The position numbers and the translations under genes are program-made. The notes beneath the pieces were generated by a model, which worked only from the letters and a program-made list of their open reading frames with translations, was not told where the DNA came from and made no database searches. Below, piece by piece: positions 24,211-31,459 of a DNA stretch of 32,824 bases (its first letter is position 1; each line of letters begins with the position of its first letter). Source of the stretch: PHET01 sp038202795 (GTDB taxonomy: Bacteria; Actinomycetota; Coriobacteriia; Anaerosomatales; PHET01); contig JBBREQ010000017.1 of assembly GCA_038202795.1 (NCBI GenBank), forward strand, positions 1 to 32,824, read 5' to 3'.

Positions 24211-25977
24211 CTAGGGCGTCTCGGCGGTGTTAGTGGGCGTGGTGGCTCCGCTTGCCTCAGCAGAAGGGACTATCTCCGCCAACGTGATTCGCAACATCGT
24301 GAGTTGCGTGGATACCTGCTGGTCAAGCTGCTGGAAAGGTGCATCGAGCGCACCCAAGTTGATTGCTGCGATCTTCGATGAGCTGATCGCCTGGCCGCGA
24401 GACTCACTGCCTATGACCGTCGTCATCGTGGTCCGGACGTTGCCCACCGAGTCGCTCAGCGCTTGGGCGGTCGTCCCAAGCACCTGATACACAGACCCGA
24501 AGAACCGGGATTGCGGTGTCGCAGACGCGAGCTGTGAACGATACGTATTCAAGTTGTTTTCGAGCGCTGCGAGCTGGTCATTCTCGCGACTCAGATTCGC
24601 CCCTACCTTCGCCGGCTTCTTTGGCTTGTCGGGATAGTCCAAGTACTTCGTTTCGTACGTGTACCGGGTCGGATACTCCCAGTACCACCCATTCCAGGAG
24701 GGTACGGTCGTTTCACTGTTGGCGTAGCGTTCATTCTCGAGTTCGTTGTGACGGTCTACAGCGGTGATGCGGTCCCGATACCGCTTCTGCCGCCGACTCC
24801 ACTCGCGATCCCAAGCAGTCAGTGCTATCGCGTTGGATTTCGCCTTGGAGTCGACCGCCTTGACCGACGAGCCCAGTTCGACCCTCATTGTCTTCAGCCG
24901 CGCTACCATGGAAGCCATCTGTTTTCCCTCAACGATTATGGCTTCCTTCCGAGCGGCCTCCTCGGCAGCCCTCTTCTGGTTGTACGCGTAGACTCCACCT
25001 CCGGCCGCGAGCGCAACAACGAGCACGGCCCCAACGACCGCCAAGGCCTTCTTGTTCAAGTGGAGTAGCTTCTTCGTGGCCAGGACCGGCGGCGCCACGC
25101 TGGAAGCGGCGGCCTGAACTGCAGCCCTGTCCTCTGTCGCCTTGAGTATCGCTGTGATGTCCGGCGCGACGCCGCCTTCCAGGTCAGCGAGCATTTCCTT
25201 GGCGCTCTGGTATCTGAGTTCGGGGTCTTTCGCCGTCGACTTTCGGATGATCGGCGTTATGAACGCGGGCATTCCCTCGATGAAAAGATCGAGCTCAGGC
25301 GGCTCGTCGTAGGAAATCCGGTACATGGTGGTGGTCGGCTGGTCGGCGTGGAATGGATTAGAGCCGATGAGTATCTCGTGGAGGATGACTCCAACAGCGA
25401 ACAGGTCACTGCGCGCGTCGACCGAACCAGCCCTCACCTGCTCAGGTGACATGTAGCCGATGGTGCCGAGAATCTGCCCCGCGACGGTGAGATTCGATGC
25501 TTCCTCAACCCGGGCGATGCCGAAGTCAGCGACCTTCACCAGCCCGTCTGCCATCACGAAGATGTTCTCAGGCTTCAGATCTCTGTGTACGATGCCCGCC
25601 TCGTGGGCCGCAGAAAGTGCGTTGAGAATCTGGGTAGTCACGCCGACCGCTGCGTCGGGAGGCAGAGGGCCACGCTTGAGAACCTCGTCGAGCGTCTCTC
25701 CGTCCAGATATTCCATGACGATGAACTGACGACCGTCATCGGCAAAGGAGTCGAGCACCGAGACGATATTTGGGTTGTCTAAGTCCTTAGCGACCGCTGC
25801 CTCTCGGGTGAACCTCTCTGTGTGCTCCTCCGCCTTCTCGGGTGTGATGCTGTCCGCTATCACGAGTTCCTTGAGCGCGACCTCACGGTCATCCTGCTCG
25901 TCGTGAGCCAAGTGGACGACGCCCATCGCCCCTCGCCCAAGTTCGCGCTCGATCTTGTACCTCTCCATTCCCAGCAT
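24211..25977 (-). CDS. Transmembrane Ser/Thr kinase with unrecognised helical/aromatic exported domain
   Basis: The 588-residue Hanks-type kinase starts at an ATG at 25977 preceded by GGGGGAAG; the frame opens further, to 26019. Kinase motifs: GRGAMG (14-19), K36, HRDLKPEN (D133), DFG (151-153), SPE (177-179). One transmembrane helix (about 311-332) is followed by an exported region of about 250 residues. It has helical, charged stretches (340-415 and 460-490) separated by a Tyr/Trp-rich segment (427-448, NGWYWEYPTRYTYETKYLDY), and a Thr/Ser/Ala-rich end. I do not recognise the exported domain. It lies 17 nt upstream of the SPOR-type kinase gene, so the two are cotranscribed. Confidence 0.88.
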   Translation of the reverse strand: MLGMERYKIERELGRGAMGVVHLAHDEQDDREVALKELVIADSITPEKAEEHTERFTREAAVAKDLDNPNIVSVLDSFADDGRQFIVMEYLDGETLDEVLKRGPLPPDAAVGVTTQILNALSAAHEAGIVHRDLKPENIFVMADGLVKVADFGIARVEEASNLTVAGQILGTIGYMSPEQVRAGSVDARSDLFAVGVILHEILIGSNPFHADQPTTTMYRISYDEPPELDLFIEGMPAFITPIIRKSTAKDPELRYQSAKEMLADLEGGVAPDITAILKATEDRAAVQAAASSVAPPVLATKKLLHLNKKALAVVGAVLVVALAAGGGVYAYNQKRAAEEAARKEAIIVEGKQMASMVARLKTMRVELGSSVKAVDSKAKSNAIALTAWDREWSRRQKRYRDRITAVDRHNELENERYANSETTVPSWNGWYWEYPTRYTYETKYLDYPDKPKKPAKVGANLSRENDQLAALENNLNTYRSQLASATPQSRFFGSVYQVLGTTAQALSDSVGNVRTTMTTVIGSESRGQAISSSKIAAINLGALDAPFQQLDQQVSTQLTMLRITLAEIVPSAEASGATTPTNTAETP

Positions 25978-26138
25978 CTGCTTCCCCCTGTTCTCTGAAC
26001 TCAGGCGATTGCGGGTCACGCGCGGTGGAGCTCAAGCCGGATCGCACCGCTACCCAGTTCGAACGCGCCTTCCGAACGCCCCCCAGCTCGCGCATTTCAC
26101 CGTGCCCCCGCTGCTGTTGAACCGCGCCCCACTGACGC

Positions 26139-27050
26139 CTACTTGCTTTCCAAGTACCTCATGATTCCACTTGCCATGCCGTCCGCCAGCTTCTTTTGGT
26201 ATGCGGCGCTGTCGAGCTTGCGGTCCTCGGCAGAGTTGCTCATGAACCCCATTTCCACCAGAACAGTCGGCACCTTTGCCCAGTTGAAGCCGCTGAGGTC
26301 GCTGCGCTTCACAAGTCCGCGATCGGTCGCGCCCGTACTCTCAATTACTGCGTCATGGACATAGCGTCCTGCTGTCTTGCTCTCCGAGACTATCGAACCG
26401 GTCCACCTGTTCTTCGCTGGAATCAACGTGGAGAGCCCACGCGTGCCGTGATTACCATTGCCGTCGCAGTGCAGTCGAATGAACAAGTCCGCGTTGGCCT
26501 CATTGGCGATTCTTGCGCGTTTCGAGTTCGCGACGTTCACGTCTTGCTTCGTACGGACCATGATCACTTTGACGCCGCGGCTCTCAAGTTCGTCTTGCAG
26601 ACGCTTGGCGACCTTGAGATTGATACTGCTCTCCGAGTTGCGTGTGACCACACCGCTCGTGCCCCCAGCCACTCTGGGCTTGGTCTCCGCCGCCCCTGGG
26701 CCGATGGGCTCTTGACTCGAATCACCCCTCTTCTGGTGCCCGGCGTCGATGACCACCGTCCCTGGCAGCGCGTGCTCGTCCGGCTCTGGTTTGGCGGCCG
26801 GCGGCGGTTCGGCCGCGGGCGGTTCGGCCGGGGGGGCGACAGTAGCCGGGGCAACCGCCACCGCAGTGGTGTCTGGTACCTGGACCACTTCCGCCGGCTG
26901 CGCCTCCACTGGGGGGAGCATTGGCGTCGGTTCGATGAGCGCGCCTAGCAGCACACTAGCAACGCTGAACACGGCCACGATGCCCACCACGATCCCGACC
27001 AGCGTGACGACTATCTGTGTGGTCGAGACCCGATCTCTTTCGGTGTACAA
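26139..27050 (-). CDS. Membrane-anchored N-acetylmuramoyl-L-alanine amidase (Amidase_3)
   Basis: The 303-residue product has an N-terminal transmembrane helix (about 12-36), a long Pro/Ala/Val linker (40-95) and a canonical Amidase_3 domain: VVIDAGHQ (H105), E140 in the SESSINLKVAKRL helix, RLHCDGN (H194) and VLVEMGFMSN (E266). EPIGPG after the first motif marks a well-known subgroup. It cleaves the MurNAc-L-Ala bond of peptidoglycan outside the membrane. The likely start is a TTG at 27050, with AAGGTGGG upstream; no ATG or GTG is suitably placed. It lies 27 nt after the stop of the glycan-binding kinase gene. A 161-nt gap separates it from the next kinase gene (start 25977); I see no gene or clear terminator in that gap. 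Confidence 0.87.
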   Translation of the reverse strand: MYTERDRVSTTQIVVTLVGIVVGIVAVFSVASVLLGALIEPTPMLPPVEAQPAEVVQVPDTTAVAVAPATVAPPAEPPAAEPPPAAKPEPDEHALPGTVVIDAGHQKRGDSSQEPIGPGAAETKPRVAGGTSGVVTRNSESSINLKVAKRLQDELESRGVKVIMVRTKQDVNVANSKRARIANEANADLFIRLHCDGNGNHGTRGLSTLIPAKNRWTGSIVSESKTAGRYVHDAVIESTGATDRGLVKRSDLSGFNWAKVPTVLVEMGFMSNSAEDRKLDSAAYQKKLADGMASGIMRYLESK

Positions 27051-27077
27051 ACCCGCCCACCTTCTCGCTATGTGGTG

Positions 27078-28673
27078 TCACTGGACTTCCGACTGCGGCC
27101 ATCCCGTGACCCTGAATTCCGCAATGGACGTATCCGCCGTTGGCTTGTGCGCCTTGTGCTTGGCGGCCTTGTACACCGAACGGATATACATGCGAACGGA
27201 ACTCGCTTGGATCGGTGCATCCAGACTAATGGACTGGAACTTGCGTTTGTCCGCGAACAGATGGGTCACGCTTTGGCCGCTGTCGAACACGAATTCGGCC
27301 TCCTTGAGGCGCCCGTTCGTCCTCCAACGATCAAAATCGCCCGGGTTCTTGTCGTAGCCCGGGATCACCTCTATGTCCGTGATGCTGACCGACTCGCCGA
27401 AGCTAATGTCGACATACTCGCCAATGCCGTAGTCCTTGCCTGTGTCCTCCGGCTCGATACCTTCAGCCCAGCACGTTTCCGAGTCGCCATCCAGCAAGTT
27501 GCGTGCACGGTAGTCACCCAACGGGGTTTTCGGGAGTGTGCTCGACGCATGCGCGTTGGCCATGTAGGTGATGTCACGCTCCGACGGGGAAGCCGAGCCG
27601 CTGGCGGAGCCTTCGGCCTCGATGGTCGCTGTCTCGGTGGGGGTCGCGGACACGATTGGCACGGTACCCCTAGTCGGCGTGCCGCTGAAGAAGAACAGTC
27701 CGCCAACCACGAGCAGCACCGCAGCGCCGAGCACCAGGTACGGGGTCCAGTTGGTGATTGCGGGTGCGAACTGTGGGCCGGACGGTGCAAAACCCGAGGC
27801 GATCGTCGCGGCCACTGGGACGGTCCCGGACTGGCGAGCCGTTACGACCGGCCCGCCGGCGAGTGCCGAGCGAAACGCATGCGTGTCGGCGAAGCGGTCG
27901 GTGGGGTCTTTGGCGAGCGCCGTGGCGAGCACATAGCCCAGATCCGCGGGAAGTCCCGCGAACGCCTCGGGCGGCAGTGCGGGAGCGGGCTCGTGGACGA
28001 TGCGGTACATGATCGTGGTGGGTGCGATGCCATCGGTGGCCCCGAACGGGTTGTGGCCCGTGAGCATCTCGAAACCGATGACGCCGATGACGAAGATGTC
28101 GGCACGTGAGTCCACCGGCTGCCCGGTGACCTGCTCGGGTGCCATGTAGCCGGGAGTCCCCATGACGGTGCCCGCTTGGGTGAGGCTCGCTCCTGTCCCC
28201 ACATGCGCGATGCCGAAGTCCGCGAGTTTCACGCGCCCGTCGTGGGTCACGAAGACGTTGTCGGGCTTGATGTCGCGGTGCACGACCCCCTTGGAGTGGG
28301 CGAAGCCCACCGCATCGAGGAGCTGGTCGAGCACGGCTAAGGCCGAGGCGGGCTCGAGCGGACCGCGGTCCATGATCGTGGCGAGCGTCTCTCCCTCGAT
28401 GACCTCCATGACGATGGCGGCACGCCCATCGAAGACCTCGGCAGCATGGATAGTGACGATACCGGGGTGGTTCAGCTTGGCCGCGGCTTGGCCTTCACGG
28501 ACGAACCGGGCAGCGAGCTCGGCGGCGGCTGCGGAGTCGGTCCCCTGGGGGATGACCGGCTCTTTGATGGCGACATCGCGTTCGAGGCGGGTGTCGAAGC
28601 CCCGCCATACGACGGCCATCGCGCCTCTGCCCAACTCACCACGGATCTCATACGGACCGAGCATATCGCTCAC
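27078..28673 (-). CDS. Transmembrane Ser/Thr kinase with NADase-type glycan-binding domain
   Basis: The product is 531 residues from a GTG at 28673, which has GAAGGGGGAG 7 nt upstream; an in-frame ATG three codons in is possible. Kinase motifs: GRGAMA (15-20), K37, HRDIKPDN (D134), DFG (152-154), APE (178-180). One transmembrane helix (about 311-329) and a Thr/Ser-rich stalk lead to a discoidin-like beta domain (372-525). Its markers are ARNLLDGDSETCWAEG, GIGEYVDISFG, VIPGYDKN and DTSIAEFRV, the pattern of NADase-type glycan-binding domains. It may sense a surface glycan. The kinase domain is a close paralogue of the kinase at the right edge of the window. Confidence 0.88.
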   Translation of the reverse strand: MSDMLGPYEIRGELGRGAMAVVWRGFDTRLERDVAIKEPVIPQGTDSAAAAELAARFVREGQAAAKLNHPGIVTIHAAEVFDGRAAIVMEVIEGETLATIMDRGPLEPASALAVLDQLLDAVGFAHSKGVVHRDIKPDNVFVTHDGRVKLADFGIAHVGTGASLTQAGTVMGTPGYMAPEQVTGQPVDSRADIFVIGVIGFEMLTGHNPFGATDGIAPTTIMYRIVHEPAPALPPEAFAGLPADLGYVLATALAKDPTDRFADTHAFRSALAGGPVVTARQSGTVPVAATIASGFAPSGPQFAPAITNWTPYLVLGAAVLLVVGGLFFFSGTPTRGTVPIVSATPTETATIEAEGSASGSASPSERDITYMANAHASSTLPKTPLGDYRARNLLDGDSETCWAEGIEPEDTGKDYGIGEYVDISFGESVSITDIEVIPGYDKNPGDFDRWRTNGRLKEAEFVFDSGQSVTHLFADKRKFQSISLDAPIQASSVRMYIRSVYKAAKHKAHKPTADTSIAEFRVTGWPQSEVQ

Positions 28674-28789
28674 TGACTGACTCCCCCTTCGAAGTTGCAC
28701 AAGCCCTGACCACAATAGCGACAAGCTGGGATGCGCACCAGCGCGGACGGCGCGCTCAATACACAGCGCATTTCCGTGTTCCGGTGATC

Positions 28790-28818
28790 AGTGTTCTTAT
28801 CGGCAATTGCCAAACACT
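28790..28818. promoter_or_regulatory. Inverted repeat in the divergent kinase/M28 promoter region
   Basis: The perfect palindrome GGCAATTGCC (28802-28811) is flanked by AGTGTT (28790-28795) and AACACT (28813-28818), which are also inverted relative to each other. It lies in the 217-nt gap between divergent genes and is a plausible operator for a dimeric regulator. No regulator gene is present in the neighbourhood. Confidence 0.35.
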
Positions 28819-28890
28819 TCCTGAATCGCCGGACATGCTCGATGATGAGCTTTGGATAGACCCCCCTGTGGACTCAATGAAGGGCCGTAT

Positions 28891-29946
28891 GTGACTGGCT
28901 GGAACTCGAACGGCTTGGGCCGGGCGCGTCCGTCCCTGATCGTCGCGGGCGTCGCCATCATGCTCGCTCTAGCCACTGTCACGCTGATGGTCATGGCCGA
29001 CTCTGCTCCGAGCGGACAGCCGACCGTCGATTCGACGAACCCTAGCCCACCGCCGCAGGCAGCGACCGACTCCGTCGCTACGACAGCCGCTGCCTCCGCC
29101 CCTACGACCGAACCACCAAAACCCGAACCATTCGACGCCGACAGAGCGCTGAACGATATCCGCCAGCTCGAGCGACTTGGACCCCGAAAAGGCGGGAGCG
29201 CCGCCGAGAAGAAGGGTTCCGCCTACGTAGCCGGCCGACTTACCGAAATGGGCTACTCCCCCGAAATCGAGACATTTGAGCTTCCCAACGGCAAGACGAG
29301 CCGCAATGTCATCGCCAGAGCACAGGGAACAAGTACTGTGTTCTTCGTGTTTGGTGCCCACATGGACTCCAAGCCTCCGTCACCCGGGGCCAACGACAAC
29401 CTTTCAGGCTGCGGAGTACTCTTGGAGATCGCGCGCAACCTTTCCACCGATCCCGCCACTCCAACCGTCGAGTTCGTGTTCTTCGGCAGTGAGGAGATAC
29501 TCGACGGCAACCCCGATCACCACCACGCCGGCTCTCGCCATCACGTTTCCAGCATGACTAAGTCGGAGAAGCTGAACACCGCTGGGATGGTCTCAGTTGA
29601 CATGGTGGGATATGGATCGGACTTCACGGTGAGGACGATGAATCGCGGGCCACAGATCCTGCGCAAGCAGCTTCTGGCCGCCGCGAAGCGCACGGGTGTC
29701 TCGGCATCCTATGTGCGCGACCCCGGGAAGAGCGGGTGGAGTGACCATGAGGCGTTCGAGCTGGCTGGCATTCCAGCCGCTTGGGTCGAATGGAGTAATG
29801 ACCCCGCGTACCACACCGCTCGAGACGTAAGCGGCCGGCTCCAGAAGAAGCGGCTCCGACAGACAGGACAACTGATGCTCGACTTCACACGGCAGCTCGA
29901 CGATGCCAGCCTGGCCAAGCTTCTCGCTGCGTCGGAGGTCAGGTAA
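28891..29946 (+). CDS. Membrane-anchored M28-family zinc metallopeptidase
   Basis: The product is 351 residues from a GTG at 28891, which has GAAGGG 6 nt upstream; a TTG at 28852 opens the frame earlier. An N-terminal transmembrane helix (about 15-36) and a Pro/Thr/Ala linker precede an M28 aminopeptidase domain. Metal and catalytic residues are visible: H157 (AHMD), D169 (GANDN), E201/E202 (GSEE), D237 (SVDMVG) and H308 (YHT). Family members remove N-terminal residues from peptides using two zinc ions. The mature enzyme should face outward. Its stop overlaps the ATG of the lipoprotein gene (TAATG), so the two are probably made together. Confidence 0.88.
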   Translation: MTGWNSNGLGRARPSLIVAGVAIMLALATVTLMVMADSAPSGQPTVDSTNPSPPPQAATDSVATTAAASAPTTEPPKPEPFDADRALNDIRQLERLGPRKGGSAAEKKGSAYVAGRLTEMGYSPEIETFELPNGKTSRNVIARAQGTSTVFFVFGAHMDSKPPSPGANDNLSGCGVLLEIARNLSTDPATPTVEFVFFGSEEILDGNPDHHHAGSRHHVSSMTKSEKLNTAGMVSVDMVGYGSDFTVRTMNRGPQILRKQLLAAAKRTGVSASYVRDPGKSGWSDHEAFELAGIPAAWVEWSNDPAYHTARDVSGRLQKKRLRQTGQLMLDFTRQLDDASLAKLLAASEVR

Positions 29947-31442
29947 TGGCGCCACAGACTCGCACGTGGATTCGCGCCGTTTTGCTGTCCTGCTGCATTC
30001 TCGCTTGCACGTATTTGCTGACGGGGTGTAGCCCAAAGGTACCTGAACTGCGGGGGGTGGGCCTCGGCACAGCGAAGCAGAAGCTGCAAGCCTCGGGGCT
30101 GAAGCTCGGACAAGTCGCGTATGACCCAGCCTCAACGTCTGCCAAAGGGACGGTGGTACGGCAGTCTCAGGCAGACCGTGCCGAAAAGGGCACTCGCGTC
30201 GCCCTCGTCCTCGCGGGCCCCAAGCCCGTTCAGGTGCCCGTATTGATCGGACTGCCCCAGCAGGAAGCCCTGATGGCAATCGGCGATTCCCAGCTGATCG
30301 CCAGTGACTGCACCAGCGAGTACGACGCACATGTCGCATCCTCGACGGTGATATCGCAGAACCCCGAAAGCTCCATGACTGTGGGTGCCGGCACCCAGGT
30401 GACCGTGGTAATAAGCCGAGGTCCGAAGCCCCGCCCCTCGGATGTATTGAGACTCAAGCAGAAGAAGGTCCTGAACGGTCCTTACTCCCCTAAGTCCGTC
30501 GTGGCGACCCAGCGCGGTCAAGTGTTCGCGCAAAACATGATCTACCGCCACACCGTTACCGTGTTCGACGATTCGACGTATGAAGTCGTGAAGACCATCA
30601 AGGATACAGTGGTTCCTGCCGACTTCGGATACTCCGAGCACCAGTCTGCCGTGCGAGGCGGCCCGGTAGAAGCCGCAGTGAGCGCAGACGGGTCCGCGAT
30701 GTACGTTTCCCAGTACTCGATGTACGGTCCTGGCTACTCCCACCCAGGAGACGACGCGGGCGGACCCGGTTCCGGAGTGGACAACAGCTTCGTGTACCGG
30801 ATACCGCTCGATACCCTCAAGATCGATCAACTGATCAAGGTGGGCGCTGTCCCCAAGTACGTTGCGACGACCCCCGATGGTCGCTACGTACTCGTAAGCA
30901 ACTGGATCTCGTACAGCCTGAGTGTCATCGACGCCAAGCGCGGCAAGCAAGTCAAGGAGATCCGATTGGGCAGATTCCCTCGCGGTATCGCCGTCGATCC
31001 CGATTCTCGACACGCCTACGTAGCGGTCATGGGCTCAAGCGACATCGCCAAGGTCAACCTCGACTCGTTCGAGGTGGAATGGCTGAGAGGGGTCGGTTCG
31101 TCACCTCGACACCTCATCATGAGTCCGGAGGGCCGTTGGCTCTACGTGACGTTCAACGGCGCGGGTACCGTCGCCAAGATCAACCTGAAGACGAACAGGG
31201 TCGTGGATCGAGTCCGCACCGGCTCACAGCCACGCAGTATGGCCATGGCCGGCGATGGGAAATCGCTCTACGTGGTGAACTACGAGTCGAACACCGTGAG
31301 CAAAGTGCGCACGAAGGACATGAAGGTGCTGCAGTCGCTACCCACAGCGGTGCACCCCATAGGAGTCACTTACGTAGAGGCTCGCCGCGAACTCTGGGTA
31401 TCGTGTTACCGAGGCAGCATCATGGTCTTCAAAGACAGATAG
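29946..31442 (+). CDS. Lipoprotein with two PASTA domains and a YVTN-type beta-propeller
   Basis: The 498-residue product has a lipoprotein signal with lipobox LLTGC (Cys28). Two PASTA-like domains follow: about 31-92 (VPELRGVGLGTAKQKLQASG) and about 95-160 (VPVLIGLPQQEALMAIGDS, ending VTVVISRG). From about 190 to the end are repeats of the YVTN beta-propeller type, such as PDGRYVLVSNWISYSLSVID, PDSRHAYVAVMGSSDIAKVN and GDGKSLYVVNYESNTVSKV. PASTA domains usually sit on kinases or penicillin-binding proteins and bind muropeptides; here they are on a free lipoprotein beside kinase genes. A role as a peptidoglycan-sensing scaffold is inference. Confidence 0.85.
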   Translation: MAPQTRTWIRAVLLSCCILACTYLLTGCSPKVPELRGVGLGTAKQKLQASGLKLGQVAYDPASTSAKGTVVRQSQADRAEKGTRVALVLAGPKPVQVPVLIGLPQQEALMAIGDSQLIASDCTSEYDAHVASSTVISQNPESSMTVGAGTQVTVVISRGPKPRPSDVLRLKQKKVLNGPYSPKSVVATQRGQVFAQNMIYRHTVTVFDDSTYEVVKTIKDTVVPADFGYSEHQSAVRGGPVEAAVSADGSAMYVSQYSMYGPGYSHPGDDAGGPGSGVDNSFVYRIPLDTLKIDQLIKVGAVPKYVATTPDGRYVLVSNWISYSLSVIDAKRGKQVKEIRLGRFPRGIAVDPDSRHAYVAVMGSSDIAKVNLDSFEVEWLRGVGSSPRHLIMSPEGRWLYVTFNGAGTVAKINLKTNRVVDRVRTGSQPRSMAMAGDGKSLYVVNYESNTVSKVRTKDMKVLQSLPTAVHPIGVTYVEARRELWVSCYRGSIMVFKDR

Positions 31443-31459
31443 CGCCGAGAACCCTCAAA

